Source of the DNA: Flavobacteriaceae bacterium
GTDB taxonomy: Bacteria; Bacteroidota; Bacteroidia; Flavobacteriales; Flavobacteriaceae
Assembly: GCA_019634365.1 (NCBI GenBank)
Contig: JAHQVM010000011.1
Location: 1 to 35,316 of the forward strand
Direction of reading: 5' to 3'
Length of the DNA stretch: 35,316 nt
Program-made: the position numbers and the translations under genes
In this document: positions 8,206-17,004 of the stretch, piece after piece
How positions within the stretch are numbered: the first letter of the stretch is position 1
Layout of the letters: each line of letters starts with the position of its first letter
The notes under the pieces: generated by a model
What the model was told of the DNA's origin: nothing
Seen by the model: the letters and a program-made list of their open reading frames with translations, nothing else
Databases searched by the model: none

Positions 8206-9135
8206 ATGAAAACATTCATCCTTACACTGGCAACAGTATTCACGATCACTACACTAGTTTGCCAAGAAGAAAAGCCGGAGGTATTTATTATTGGAACCAT
8301 GCACGATGTCCCGAAAATCGTAAAGCATGCCTACCGTCCCTTGCTCAAAATTGCCATACAATATGAACCAGATGCTATCTATACCGAACACAATCGCCCC
8401 ACAGACTCTTTGAGTCTCGTTCACGATGAAAGCTCCTTCTTTTTACCGTATGCCGATAGTATCTCCAAAATTTTTACGGAAGATGTCTTGAGAACCAAAA
8501 CATTGCTTGCCAAAGAAATCAAGGCAATGACGAGTCAAGATTATCAATATTTAAAGCATTTTTATGCGATCCAAAAAGACAAAGCCAATTGGGATTACTA
8601 CCGTTACCTGGAAAATCATGGACTTAAAGGCAGCAAAAAACCCTTACGCCATGAAAATGGTGATCTCACCGCTAAGCTGGGAATCGCCATGAACATGAAC
8701 TACATTTTCTCGATGGATTATCAACATGGCGCCCCCGAATATGACAAATTGTGGAAGCAATGCATTCGCCAAAGTAGGAAAGATGGTGAGATCGATCTTT
8801 TGCTGAAACACAACAAAAGGGATTATAGAAAGCACATTATCCCAGCATTATTCGGAAATCTGGGGCGTTACTCGAACAAACGAAAATCCATAGAACGATA
8901 CCAAGTGAGCAACCGATTCGAGTTCCGGAAAACACCTTACGAGCCCTGTACAAAAGCGGGGTTGGTGTGGGACAAAAGGAATGCCGGCATGGCTTGGAAC
9001 ATCGGTAGCCAAGTACAATCATTAGGACATAAACGCGCCGTAGTCATTGTGGGTGCGGGACACGTATTGGGTATAAAAGCTGAACTGGAAAAACAATTCC
9101 CTAACATTCAGGTTAGCATACTCGATGAAAAATAA
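8206..9135 (+). CDS. Exported TraB/Tiki-like protein
   Basis: From ATG 8206 the protein is 309 residues and begins MKTFILTLATVFTITTLVCQ, a short signal peptide; ATG 8194 would add four polar residues ahead of it. The mature part opens with VFIIGTMHDVP and YEPDAIYTEHNRP, and ends with RNAGMAWNI and VVIVGAGHVLGIKAEL. A glycine-threonine/serine-histidine-motif near the start, an R-N-x-x-M segment and a GAGHxxG strand near the end are the signature of the TraB/PrgY/Tiki superfamily, some of whose members are metalloproteases (animal Tiki cleaves Wnt). The conserved H and E residues are present, so catalysis is possible but not proved. VCQ is a poor lipobox. The stop lies 14 bases from the convergent his operon end. 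Confidence 0.68.
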   Translation: MKTFILTLATVFTITTLVCQEEKPEVFIIGTMHDVPKIVKHAYRPLLKIAIQYEPDAIYTEHNRPTDSLSLVHDESSFFLPYADSISKIFTEDVLRTKTLLAKEIKAMTSQDYQYLKHFYAIQKDKANWDYYRYLENHGLKGSKKPLRHENGDLTAKLGIAMNMNYIFSMDYQHGAPEYDKLWKQCIRQSRKDGEIDLLLKHNKRDYRKHIIPALFGNLGRYSNKRKSIERYQVSNRFEFRKTPYEPCTKAGLVWDKRNAGMAWNIGSQVQSLGHKRAVVIVGAGHVLGIKAELEKQFPNIQVSILDEK

Positions 9136-9149
9136 TCCCCTTATCCTAC

Positions 9150-9773
9150 TTATGCTTCTGTGGTATCCTTATCGTATTTATGCCGTGACCGCAAGGTTTT
9201 TTCAACATCGCGCAAATGGAATCCCTTTGCTTGCAACAATACCATGAAATGAAACATGAGATCGGCACTTTCACTAAGGAAATTGAGGTCATTGGTATCC
9301 ATGGCCTCAATGACCACTTCCACAGCTTCCTCACCTACCTTCTGTGCCACTTTGTTCACCCCTTTCTTGAAAAGGGAAGCTACATAGCTATTTACGCGTT
9401 CTGGATTGTTCTTGCGTTCTTCAATGACATCTTCCAAATAAGAGAAGAAACCAAAATGGGAACGATTGCGCTCATTCCAACATGTATCGGAGCCCGAGTG
9501 ACAAACAGGTCCTGTTGGCTTAGCCGTAATAAGTAGTGCATCATTATCGCAATCGATTTTAATGGATTTTACTTCCATAAAATTACCTGACTCCTCTCCC
9601 TTTGTCCAAAGTCTGCCTTTACTCCTACTAAAAAAAGTAACATTACCTGTCTCCTGGGTTCGCGCAAGTGCTTCTTCATTCATAAAACCAAGCATGAGTA
9701 CACTCTTTGTGATTTCATCCTGTACTACGGTAGGCACAAGGCCGTCTTGGTACTTTGTATAATTGATTTCCAT
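9150..9773 (-). CDS. hisI: HisIE, bifunctional phosphoribosyl-AMP cyclohydrolase / phosphoribosyl-ATP pyrophosphohydrolase
   Basis: This 207-residue fusion catalyses the second and third steps of histidine synthesis in the cytoplasm. The N-terminal HisI domain (about 1-115) shows VLMLGFMNEEALART, RLWTKGEESGN and the metal site DCDNDALL with GPVCHSGSDTCW. The C-terminal HisE domain (about 120-200) shows NSYVASLFKKGVNKVAQKVG followed by EEAVEVVIEA, with the expected acidic nucleotide-pyrophosphohydrolase helices. The fused arrangement is the same as in enterobacteria. It is the last gene of the operon, 12 bases after the hisF stop codon. The extreme C-terminus (HKYDKDTTEA) is unremarkable. Confidence 0.96.
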   Translation of the reverse strand: MEINYTKYQDGLVPTVVQDEITKSVLMLGFMNEEALARTQETGNVTFFSRSKGRLWTKGEESGNFMEVKSIKIDCDNDALLITAKPTGPVCHSGSDTCWNERNRSHFGFFSYLEDVIEERKNNPERVNSYVASLFKKGVNKVAQKVGEEAVEVVIEAMDTNDLNFLSESADLMFHFMVLLQAKGFHLRDVEKTLRSRHKYDKDTTEA

Positions 9774-9785
9774 AAGGTTTGTATT

Positions 9786-10541
9786 TTAAATTCGAACGGG
9801 AATGCCCTGTTCTTTCAAGTTTTGTTTTAGTTCTACTATTTCGATTTCTTTAAAATGAAAGACACTTGCTGCCAAGGCCGCATCGGACTTTCCTTGTAAA
9901 AAGGTATTTGCAAAGTGGTCCATGGTTCCAGCACCACCAGAGGCGATTACGGGAATATTGACTAGTTCATTCAGTTTGGCCAGGGCTTCATTGGCAAAAC
10001 CATTTTTTGTTCCATCGTGATCCATCGACGTGAAAAGAATTTCACCAGCACCTCGTTTTTCAACCTCTTTGGCCCAGTCCCATAGGGATATTTCAGTGGG
10101 GACCTTCCCTCCTACCAGGTGGACTTTCCAATCATCATCCACTTGCTTAGCATCGATAGCAATGACAATACATTGAGATCCAAATTGTGCTACCAATTCA
10201 TTAATTAGATCAGGTCTTTTCACGGCTGCAGAGTTAACCGAAACCTTGTCTGCACCGTTCCGTAATAAAATGGTTACGTCCTCCACCTTTGAAATTCCAC
10301 CGCCAACGGTAAAGGGAATATCCAATTGTTCGGCAATCCGCTTTACCAATTCTGCCAGTGTTTTTCGTCGCTCTTCCGTAGCAGAGATGTCCAAGAATAC
10401 CAATTCGTCTGCACCTTCCTTGGCATATATAGTAGCCAATTCTATAGGGTCACCGGCATCTCTTAAATCAACAAAGTTGACTCCTTTTACCGTACGGCCA
10501 TCCTTAATATCCAGACAGGGTATGATTCTTTTGGTAAGCAT
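9786..10541 (-). CDS. hisF: HisF, imidazole glycerol phosphate synthase cyclase subunit
   Basis: HisF uses ammonia supplied by HisH to convert PRFAR into imidazole glycerol phosphate and AICAR. The 251-residue (beta-alpha)8 barrel begins [19 protein letters not shown], containing the catalytic aspartate of CLD, and has [10 protein letters not shown], the phosphate-binding VSVNSAAV, catalytic-region aspartate in [12 protein letters not shown] and the [11 protein letters not shown] loop. All features of a functional enzyme are present at the usual length. The start at 10541 is one base beyond the stop of the DinB-family gene (10543), so translation is likely to be coupled to that gene rather than directly to hisA. 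Confidence 0.97.
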   Translation of the reverse strand: MLTKRIIPCLDIKDGRTVKGVNFVDLRDAGDPIELATIYAKEGADELVFLDISATEERRKTLAELVKRIAEQLDIPFTVGGGISKVEDVTILLRNGADKVSVNSAAVKRPDLINELVAQFGSQCIVIAIDAKQVDDDWKVHLVGGKVPTEISLWDWAKEVEKRGAGEILFTSMDHDGTKNGFANEALAKLNELVNIPVIASGGAGTMDHFANTFLQGKSDAALAASVFHFKEIEIVELKQNLKEQGIPVRI

Positions 10542-10542
10542 T

Positions 10543-11052
10543 TTATTCGTTTTTAATGTTTAAATCGAATCCATCATAGAATCCCAGATCGTTTGCATGC
10601 AATTGTTTCACCCAAAAGGCAATTTGCCCGGTATGATAGCTATAATGCTCTACCACATGCATGATGATGCCTATCCCAGACAATTGAAAGCCCTGAACGT
10701 CACGAATTCGGATCAATTCCTCATCTGTTGTATTTTTTAGGGTTTCGATAGCCTCGGCTACGGTTAGTTTTAGTTTCTCCTTTAATTCAGCCTTGGTATA
10801 TCCCGATTGGACTTCGAATTCTTCATCCCGGATTCGAGTGTCCTTCAGGTTACCCAAAGAAGAAATAGCGTACTGACGTATGTTACCGCATAGGTGCAGT
10901 ATGAGATTGCCAATGCTATTTGAAATGCCGTTAGGCCGTTTCCAAACGGTCTCTTCGTTTATTTTGGAAAGGGCGATGTCTACCATTCGACTGCTTTCAT
11001 TCAACCGATAAATGGCATTCTCCTTAAATTCCTTGATTACTTGATCCTTCAT
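10543..11052 (-). CDS. DinB-family protein embedded in the his operon
   Basis: The 169-residue protein is predicted to be a four-helix bundle of the DinB/YfiT (DUF1572-like) superfamily. The metal-binding histidines are visible: one in [11 protein letters not shown] (about residue 53) and an H-x3-H pair in [12 protein letters not shown] (about 133-137). The superfamily includes thiol transferases using bacillithiol or mycothiol and many proteins without known activity. The gene is cotranscribed beyond doubt: its ATG overlaps the hisA stop by four bases (11049-11052), and it ends one base before hisF. It is not a recognised histidine-pathway enzyme, and the tight coupling splits the usual hisA-hisF junction. 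A role linked to histidine synthesis or to detoxifying a by-product is only a guess. Confidence 0.82.
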   Translation of the reverse strand: MKDQVIKEFKENAIYRLNESSRMVDIALSKINEETVWKRPNGISNSIGNLILHLCGNIRQYAISSLGNLKDTRIRDEEFEVQSGYTKAELKEKLKLTVAEAIETLKNTTDEELIRIRDVQGFQLSGIGIIMHVVEHYSYHTGQIAFWVKQLHANDLGFYDGFDLNIKNE

Positions 11053-11774
11053 GATGTACTAAGAATATAATTTTCGAGCTGTTTGAGGCTAATTTTGTTT
11101 TCGTAGATCGCTTTTCCAATAATGGTGCCCTCACATCCCATTGCGGCCAATTCTGGAAGTTCGTCAAAGGTAGAAATGCCACCTGAAGCAATGAGCTTCA
11201 CATCACTTTTGGCTAAAATGTCTTTGTACAATTGAAATGAAGGGCCCTGAAGCATGCCATCCTTGGAAATATCTGTGGATATAACGTATTCCACTCCTTT
11301 TTGGGCAAAGGACTGTATGAATGGAATCAACTCCATTTCGCTTTCTTCCAACCAACCACTTATAGCGATCTTTCCGTTTCTAGTATCGGCCCCCAAGATT
11401 ATTTTTGAGCTTCCATAGCGTGCCAACCAACCTTCAAATGTTTTGGGATCTTTTACGGCAATGCTTCCACCGGTAACTTGTTCGGCGCCACTTTCGAAAG
11501 CAATGCGAACATCATTATCGGATTTAAGCCCACCTCCAAAATCAATGCTTAACTGGGTTTTGGAAGCAATTTCCTCCAGCACCTTATAATTCACTATATG
11601 GCTGCTTTTAGCACCATCTAGATCGACCAAATGCAAGTATTGAATACCATGGGCTTCGAATTCCTTGGCCACTTCCAAGGGATTTTCGTTATAGATTTTT
11701 TTGGTGCTGTAATCTCCTTTGGAAAGTCTAACGCACTTTCCGTCGATAATATCTATGGCGGGTATAATTCGCAT
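11049..11774 (-). CDS. hisA: HisA, ProFAR isomerase
   Basis: HisA opens the ribose ring of ProFAR to give PRFAR. The 241-residue barrel starts [20 protein letters not shown], with the catalytic aspartate of AIDI, and has [36 protein letters not shown] (second catalytic aspartate) and [12 protein letters not shown]. It is the paralogue of hisF, and the two share the half-barrel layout. Its start lies one base from the hisH stop; its stop overlaps the DinB-family start as ATGA. Length and motifs are normal. Confidence 0.97.
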   Translation of the reverse strand: MRIIPAIDIIDGKCVRLSKGDYSTKKIYNENPLEVAKEFEAHGIQYLHLVDLDGAKSSHIVNYKVLEEIASKTQLSIDFGGGLKSDNDVRIAFESGAEQVTGGSIAVKDPKTFEGWLARYGSSKIILGADTRNGKIAISGWLEESEMELIPFIQSFAQKGVEYVISTDISKDGMLQGPSFQLYKDILAKSDVKLIASGGISTFDELPELAAMGCEGTIIGKAIYENKISLKQLENYILSTS

Positions 11775-11775
11775 C

Positions 11776-12357
11776 TTATAATTCTAAAAAGTTTTGAAGG
11801 AGCTTTGATCCGGCAGTGCTGCTCTTCTCCGGGTGGAATTGTACTCCGTAAAAATTATTCTTTTGCAATGCCACACTGTAGGATATCCCGTATTGTGAAA
11901 TCGCGACTGTATCTTCAGAAATTGGAGCATAAAAGCTATGCACAGAATACATAAACTCATTTTCCGAAATTCCCGCGAACAAATCGGATGAAAACCCTTC
12001 GATGGTATTCCAGCCTACTTGAGGGACTTTCCCTTCATCCGAAAAGCGAAGTACATCCGTATTAAAAATCCCTAATCCCTTTGTATTACCCTCTTCAGAG
12101 CTTTGACACATTAATTGCATTCCCAAACAAATGCCCAAAACGGGTTGGTTCAATGCTGGGATGAGTTGGTCCAAACCTGTGGCGCGCAATTTGTTCATGG
12201 CACTGCTCGCTTCACCTACACCCGGAAATATTACTTTATCGGAACTCCGAATTTCATCCGGATCTGCACTAAGTCTGGCTTCGTTTCCCAACCGAGCCAA
12301 TGCAAATTGGATGCTTTGTATATTGCCAGCACCGTAATCAATAATCGTTGTTTTCAT
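11776..12357 (-). CDS. hisH: HisH, glutamine amidotransferase subunit of IGP synthase
   Basis: HisH hydrolyses glutamine and channels ammonia to HisF. The 193-residue class I amidotransferase shows [18 protein letters not shown], the oxyanion region [11 protein letters not shown], the nucleophile cysteine in [17 protein letters not shown], and the histidine-glutamate pair in [14 protein letters not shown]. The start overlaps the hisB stop by one base (TAATG at 12357), indicating translational coupling. The partner hisF lies two genes downstream, separated by hisA and the DinB-family gene. Confidence 0.96.
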   Translation of the reverse strand: MKTTIIDYGAGNIQSIQFALARLGNEARLSADPDEIRSSDKVIFPGVGEASSAMNKLRATGLDQLIPALNQPVLGICLGMQLMCQSSEEGNTKGLGIFNTDVLRFSDEGKVPQVGWNTIEGFSSDLFAGISENEFMYSVHSFYAPISEDTVAISQYGISYSVALQKNNFYGVQFHPEKSSTAGSKLLQNFLEL

Positions 12358-13493
12358 TACAGCATTCCTTTGGTTGATGGTAGAATCATTTTTTCGGTAT
12401 CCCGCTTCACTGCCGACTTAATGGCCTTGGCGAACGCTTTGAAAATAGCTTCAATTTTATGGTGTTCATTGGTTCCTTCGGCCTTTATATTGAGGTTTGC
12501 CTTGGCTCCATCGGAAAAACTCTTGAAAAAATGGAAAAACATTTCCGTTGGCATTTTACCGATCATTTCGCGATTAAAGTCGGCTTCCCATACCAACCAA
12601 TTTCGTCCACCAAAATCGATGGCAACTTGAGCCAAGCAATCGTCCATAGGTAGGCAGAATCCATATCGTTCCATGCCCAATTTATTCCCAACGGCCTCTT
12701 GAAAGGCTTCTCCCAAAGCGATAGCGGTATCCTCAATCGTATGGTGCTCGTCTACCTCGAGGTCCCCTTTCACTTGAATTTCTAAATCCATGTTTCCGTG
12801 ACGTGCCAATTGATCCAACATATGATCAAAAAAAGCAATCCCTGTATCGATTTGGCTTTTGCCTCTTCCATCCAAGTTCAGCTGAATCTTAATTTGTGTC
12901 TCATTGGTATTTCTTTGAATGGATGCCGTTCTATTTTGAAGTTTGAGGAATTCATACATCTCTTGCCAGTCATTGCTTTCCAAGGCGATATAGGTATCTA
13001 AATCATTACGGGCTACGGTAATTTCGGAAGTTCCCAATTCAGTTTTATCGTTGATGAAAATGCCCTTTGCACCCAAATTTTTTGCCAACTCCATATCGGT
13101 CAAACGATCTCCAATGACAAAGGAGTTTTGTAGATCGTAGGCTTCAGAAAAATATTCGGTGAGCAGTCCAGTCCCAGGTTTCCTTGTAGGTGCATTTTCA
13201 TGCGGAAAAGTCCGATCCAGAAATACCTTATCGAATAGAATCCCTTCATTTTCGAAAGTTGTCATGATAAAATTGTGTACCGGCCAAAAGGTGTCTTCAG
13301 GAAAAACATCCGTTCCGAGACCATCCTGATTGGTAATCATGACTAGCTCAAAATCCAGTTCCTGAGCTATTTTACCCAACCAAGTAAATACTTTCGGATA
13401 GAATATAAGTTTATCGAATGCATCGATCTGCTCATCTATGGTTTCCTTTATTAAGGTCCCATCCCTGTCTATAAACAATACTTTTTTAGACAT
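12357..13493 (-). CDS. hisB: HisB (HisNB), histidinol-phosphatase / imidazoleglycerol-phosphate dehydratase
   Basis: A 378-residue fusion catalyses the sixth and eighth steps. The N-terminal HAD-type phosphatase (about 1-165) has the nucleophile motif FIDRDGT at residues 8-13, [12 protein letters not shown] and [15 protein letters not shown]. The C-terminal dehydratase (about 190-378) has [29 protein letters not shown], the metal-binding [10 protein letters not shown] and [16 protein letters not shown]. The bifunctional form is known from enterobacteria and Bacteroidota. The gene overlaps both neighbours by a single base, hisC upstream and hisH downstream. Confidence 0.96.
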   Translation of the reverse strand: MSKKVLFIDRDGTLIKETIDEQIDAFDKLIFYPKVFTWLGKIAQELDFELVMITNQDGLGTDVFPEDTFWPVHNFIMTTFENEGILFDKVFLDRTFPHENAPTRKPGTGLLTEYFSEAYDLQNSFVIGDRLTDMELAKNLGAKGIFINDKTELGTSEITVARNDLDTYIALESNDWQEMYEFLKLQNRTASIQRNTNETQIKIQLNLDGRGKSQIDTGIAFFDHMLDQLARHGNMDLEIQVKGDLEVDEHHTIEDTAIALGEAFQEAVGNKLGMERYGFCLPMDDCLAQVAIDFGGRNWLVWEADFNREMIGKMPTEMFFHFFKSFSDGAKANLNIKAEGTNEHHKIEAIFKAFAKAIKSAVKRDTEKMILPSTKGML

Positions 13494-14548
13494 TACAATT
13501 CTTTTAAGGTGTTAATTACTAAATCGTTTTCTTGTTTTGTACCCACCGTTATACGCAGGGTATTTTCGCAATGCAATTGCTTGCTCCTATTGCGCACTAC
13601 TATTCCTTTATCTATCAGTTGCCGGTACCGTTTATCTGCATCATCCACACGCACCAATACAAAATTGGCATCACTCGAGAACACTTGGTCCACAAAAGAA
13701 ACGGTTTTCAAGGCTGCCGTAAGTCGATTCCGTTCTGTGATCAAAAGGTCAATTTCCGATTGAATCCCTTCATCATCACGTATTCGATCTATCGCATAGT
13801 TTTGCGTTAGAATATTGACGTTGTATGGAGGCTTAATTTTGTTGAGTAGACTGATTATCTCAGGAGCGGCAAAACAGCTACCTAAACGAATTCCAGCCAT
13901 TCCATAAGCTTTGGAAAGGGTTTGTGTTACGATAAGATTGTTATACGTGCCAATGGCATTCACCCAACTTTCTGAATTTGAAAAATCGATATAAGCTTCA
14001 TCCACCACCACTATTCCGTTGAAGTTTTCAATGAGCTCCTTCACTTTTTCCGATTGCATTGCATTCCCAGAGGGATTGTTTGGTGAGCAAATGAAGAGCA
14101 GCTTAGTGTTTTCGGTCTGTGATTTCAGAATTCCGGTAGTATCCAATTGAAAATCTGAATTCAGCGGAATCTCCTGGTAGGCAATGTTATTGGTTTCTGC
14201 CAATACTTTATACATGCCATAGGTTGGCGGGAGGATGATCACCTCATCCTTACCCGGTTCACAAAAGACCCGAAAAATTAAATCCAAAACTTCATCGCTT
14301 CCATTTCCCAGTAAAAGCTCTTCAATCTTTCTTCCCCTTCGGGAAGTAAGTAATTCCTTTAATAATGACTGTTGCGGATCGGGATAACGGTTCACCAAAG
14401 TCCTATTTGGATTTTCATTGGCATCCAGAAAAACCATCTCGCATTCAAAATCCTTGAATTCATCCCGAGCAGAACTATAGGGTTTCATGGCGAGAACATT
14501 GGGCCTCACCCATTGTTCAATATTCAATCTACTTTTTGTTTTTTCCAT
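13493..14548 (-). CDS. hisC: HisC, histidinol-phosphate aminotransferase
   Basis: This PLP enzyme transfers an amino group from glutamate to imidazole acetol phosphate. The 351-residue protein shows the fold type I signs: [10 protein letters not shown] near the start, [40 protein letters not shown] and the Schiff-base lysine in [16 protein letters not shown]; a phosphate-binding arginine is in [13 protein letters not shown]. It begins with a modest extension ([21 protein letters not shown]) as is usual in flavobacteria. It is four bases after the hisD stop and overlaps hisB by one base. Confidence 0.96.
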   Translation of the reverse strand: MEKTKSRLNIEQWVRPNVLAMKPYSSARDEFKDFECEMVFLDANENPNRTLVNRYPDPQQSLLKELLTSRRGRKIEELLLGNGSDEVLDLIFRVFCEPGKDEVIILPPTYGMYKVLAETNNIAYQEIPLNSDFQLDTTGILKSQTENTKLLFICSPNNPSGNAMQSEKVKELIENFNGIVVVDEAYIDFSNSESWVNAIGTYNNLIVTQTLSKAYGMAGIRLGSCFAAPEIISLLNKIKPPYNVNILTQNYAIDRIRDDEGIQSEIDLLITERNRLTAALKTVSFVDQVFSSDANFVLVRVDDADKRYRQLIDKGIVVRNRSKQLHCENTLRITVGTKQENDLVINTLKEL

Positions 14549-14552
14549 ATCC

Positions 14553-15839
14553 TCAGTCCTTCAAGTAATTAAGTCTCAGGGTTACAGCATTTTTGTGGGC
14601 CTGCAATCCTTCGGCCTCCGCCATACGCTCAATAGCATTTCCAATATTCTGAATTCCTTTTTCCGTTATTTTCTGAAAGGTCATACTCTTCATAAAACTG
14701 TCTAAATTCACTCCGCTATACTGTTTTGCATAGCCATTGGTAGGCAATGTGTGATTGGTTCCCGAAGCATAATCCCCTGCACTTTCTGGGGTATAGTTAC
14801 CAAGAAAAACAGATCCTGCATTCGAAAGGTTCGAAACAAAGAAATCTTCATTTTTACTTACAATGATAAGGTGCTCCGGACCATAATCATTGATGACCTC
14901 CAGCGCAGTTTCATCATCTTCTAAAACCAATATTTTTGAATTATTAATAGATTGATTTGCAATATTTTTACGTTCTAACACCTCAACTTGAACTTTAATT
15001 TCATTTTGAACCATTTTTGCAATATTCATTGAAGTGGTTACCAGCAGTACCTGGCTATCGGGACCATGTTCTGCTTGGCTCAATAGATCGGAAGCCAAAA
15101 AGGAAGGATTGGCCGTTTCATCGGCAAATATCATCAGTTCACTTGGGCCCGCCGGCATATCGATGGCTACTTGGTATTTGGTCGCCAATTGCTTGGCAAC
15201 AGTCACAAATTGATTTCCTGGGCCAAAGATTTTAAACACTTGCGGAATGGATTCAGTTCCAAACGTCATTGCACCAATGGCTTGTATTCCTCCCACTTTA
15301 AATATTTGAGTAACACCACATAGCTTGGCTGTATATAGAATTGCTGGATTTATACTCCCATCCTTATTGGGAGGCGTACAAAGCACAATTTCCTTGCATC
15401 CAGCCAATCGAGCCGGAATGGCAAGCATGAGGATGGTCGAAAATAGCGGAGCAGATCCACCCGGGATATAAAGGCCCACCTTTTCAATAGGCCGTTTTTC
15501 CATCCAGCATTGAACGCCCGGTGCCGTTTCTACAGTGATTTTCTCTGTCTTCTGTGCCTTGTGAAAAGACTCAATGTTCTTTTTTGCGGTTTCGATGGCT
15601 GCAACTAGTTCCGAATCCACTAGGGTTGTGGCCTCTTTTATTTCATTCTCCGACACCTTCAGCATTTGGAGTGAAACCCCATCGAAAAGGTTCGTATACT
15701 TGGTGACAGCCCAATCTCCCTTCTGCCGGATTTCAGAAAAAATTTCATTTACGGTTTCTTCAATATCTTTTACAGACTGGGTAGGACGTTGCAGCAATTC
15801 CGCCCATGTTTCTCTACTTGGATTTTCTATAATTTTCAT
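14553..15839 (-). CDS. hisD: HisD, histidinol dehydrogenase
   Basis: HisD oxidises histidinol to histidine in two NAD-dependent, zinc-assisted steps, the last of the pathway. The 428-residue protein has VGLYIPGGSAPLFSTILM, VGGIQAIGAMTFGTES, DMPAGPSELMIFADE, the zinc and catalytic region DLLSQAEHGPDSQVLL, PEHLIIV and NAGSVFLGNYTPESAGDYA followed by GTNHTLPTNGYA. Length is typical (about 430). It follows hisG after nine bases. Confidence 0.97.
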   Translation of the reverse strand: MKIIENPSRETWAELLQRPTQSVKDIEETVNEIFSEIRQKGDWAVTKYTNLFDGVSLQMLKVSENEIKEATTLVDSELVAAIETAKKNIESFHKAQKTEKITVETAPGVQCWMEKRPIEKVGLYIPGGSAPLFSTILMLAIPARLAGCKEIVLCTPPNKDGSINPAILYTAKLCGVTQIFKVGGIQAIGAMTFGTESIPQVFKIFGPGNQFVTVAKQLATKYQVAIDMPAGPSELMIFADETANPSFLASDLLSQAEHGPDSQVLLVTTSMNIAKMVQNEIKVQVEVLERKNIANQSINNSKILVLEDDETALEVINDYGPEHLIIVSKNEDFFVSNLSNAGSVFLGNYTPESAGDYASGTNHTLPTNGYAKQYSGVNLDSFMKSMTFQKITEKGIQNIGNAIERMAEAEGLQAHKNAVTLRLNYLKD

Positions 15840-15848
15840 AGCTGTTCG

Positions 15849-16706
15849 TTATATAACCATTTTCTCTATGGGGCATACTAAAATTCCCTGTGCTCCTGCC
15901 TCTTTTAATTGATCGATCACTTCCCAGAATTCCTCCTGCTTTATCACACTGTGTACACTACTCCAGTTCTCATCGGCTAAGGGCAAAATGGTTGGACTTT
16001 TCATTCCGGGGAGAATGGACACGATGTCTTCCAATTTATCATTGGGGGCATTAAGCAATACATAGCGCGAGTTTCTACCTTTTAGGACGGATTGTATCCG
16101 AAAACGCAAACGCTCTAGAATAGGTGCAGTATCTTCAGGTATCTTAGGAGAAACTGCTAAAACCGCTTGGCTTTTCATCATCACTTCCACTTCCTTGAGA
16201 TTGTTCTTGAACAGGGTACTTCCACTGCTTACGATATCGCAGATCGCATCTGCCAAACCAATATTTGGGGCTATCTCCACACTTCCGTTGATGACGTGAA
16301 GATCTGCTGTAATCCCATGCTCCTCTAGATATTTGCGTGTTGTATTGGGATACGATGTTGCAATCCGTTTGCCATTGAGATCGGCAATGCTATCATATTC
16401 AAAAATCTTCGAAACGGCCAATGAAACCCTGCATTTGGAAAAACCGAGCAGTTCTGCTACATCGATATCCTCTCCTTTTTCCACGAGCACATTTTGCCCA
16501 ATAATAGCACAATCTACTACACCATCTTTTAAATATTGCGGAATGTCTCCATTGCGCAAATAATACACTTCTACGGGAAAATTCTTGGCCTCAGCCTTGA
16601 GTTGATCCTTCCCATTGTCGATAGATATACCAGCGTCTTTCAACAATTTTAGGGAGTGGTCATGAAGCCTCCCAGATTTTTGAACAGCAATTTTTAATTT
16701 GGTCAT
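15849..16706 (-). CDS. hisG: HisG, ATP phosphoribosyltransferase (long form)
   Basis: HisG joins ATP and PRPP in the committed step of histidine synthesis and is feedback-inhibited by histidine. The 285-residue protein is the long form: catalytic domains (about 1-210) with KLKIAVQKSGRLHDHSL, VDCAIIGQNVL, GKRIATSYPNTTRKYL and the PRPP loop ICDIVSSGSTLFKNN, followed by an ACT-like regulatory domain (about 215-285, SRYVLLNAPNDKLEDIVS and PTILPLADENWSSVHSV). The presence of the C-terminal domain means it should not need HisZ. It is the first structural gene, 32 bases downstream of the leader terminator's T tract. Confidence 0.97.
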   Translation of the reverse strand: MTKLKIAVQKSGRLHDHSLKLLKDAGISIDNGKDQLKAEAKNFPVEVYYLRNGDIPQYLKDGVVDCAIIGQNVLVEKGEDIDVAELLGFSKCRVSLAVSKIFEYDSIADLNGKRIATSYPNTTRKYLEEHGITADLHVINGSVEIAPNIGLADAICDIVSSGSTLFKNNLKEVEVMMKSQAVLAVSPKIPEDTAPILERLRFRIQSVLKGRNSRYVLLNAPNDKLEDIVSILPGMKSPTILPLADENWSSVHSVIKQEEFWEVIDQLKEAGAQGILVCPIEKMVI

Positions 16707-16738
16707 TTTCTTTTTTGTTTACGTTAAAAATGGGCCAT

Positions 16739-16768
16739 AAAAAAACCCGTTTGATTACTCAAACGGGT
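16739..16768 (-). terminator. his operon attenuator terminator
   Basis: On the reverse strand a ten-pair perfect stem (16768-16759 with 16754-16745) closes a four-base loop and is followed by seven T residues (16745-16739). It lies between the leader peptide stop (16799) and hisG (start 16706). Its 5' arm can alternatively pair with an upstream segment at 16815-16804, giving the antiterminator described with the leader. Confidence 0.93.
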
Positions 16769-16798
16769 CTATTTAATATGATCAATTACACATACTAC

Positions 16799-16858
16799 CT
16801 ACCACCTCGCCTGAGCCAGCCGTGATAAATGGTGATGATGTAAGTTTTGATTATTCAT
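16799..16858 (-). CDS. hisL: his operon leader peptide with four consecutive His codons
   Basis: A 19-codon reading frame on the reverse strand encodes MNNQNLHHHHLSRLAQARW and stops at TAG 16799. Four histidine codons in a row (CAT CAT CAC CAT, 16840-16829) precede a terminator and the complete his operon, as expected for ribosome-mediated attenuation. Three alternative RNA pairings can be read: the His-codon segment 16836-16831 with 16806-16801 (pause hairpin, six pairs); segment 16815-16804 with the terminator 5' arm 16768-16758 (antiterminator, eleven pairs including two G-U and one bulged A); and the terminator itself. The first two exclude each other, as do the last two. Stalling at His codons would free the antiterminator. 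The gene name follows enterobacterial usage; sequence similarity to that peptide is limited to the His run. Confidence 0.9.
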   Translation of the reverse strand: MNNQNLHHHHLSRLAQARW

Positions 16859-16866
16859 TTGCAGTA

Positions 16867-16874
16867 CAAACATA
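16867..16874 (-). promoter_or_regulatory. -7 promoter box of the his operon
   Basis: TATGTTTG on the reverse strand fits TAnnTTTG exactly. It ends eight bases before the leader-peptide ATG at 16858, so the leader mRNA should have almost no 5' untranslated region. I see no clear TTG at the expected -33 distance. Confidence 0.55.
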
Positions 16875-16943
16875 ATCAAAAAATGTGAAGCGCTATGTGA
16901 AAAATAGATTAAATTTTCGCCATCTAATGATTAATTAATTTAG

Positions 16944-16951
16944 TATGTTTG
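16944..16951 (+). promoter_or_regulatory. -7 promoter box of the OmpA-like operon
   Basis: TATGTTTG on the plus strand, the same eight bases as the divergent his box, lies 53 bases before the ATG at 17005. It fits TAnnTTTG. The -33 region is not recognisable. Confidence 0.5.
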
Positions 16952-17004
16952 TTATGGTTTGAAAATTCTTTTTTCGGCACCTCTAAAACAACCCACTACC
17001 TAAT

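Noticed and set aside
12115-12630. 171-codon plus-strand open frame across hisH/hisB
   Set aside because: Lies opposite two intact enzymes with complete active sites.
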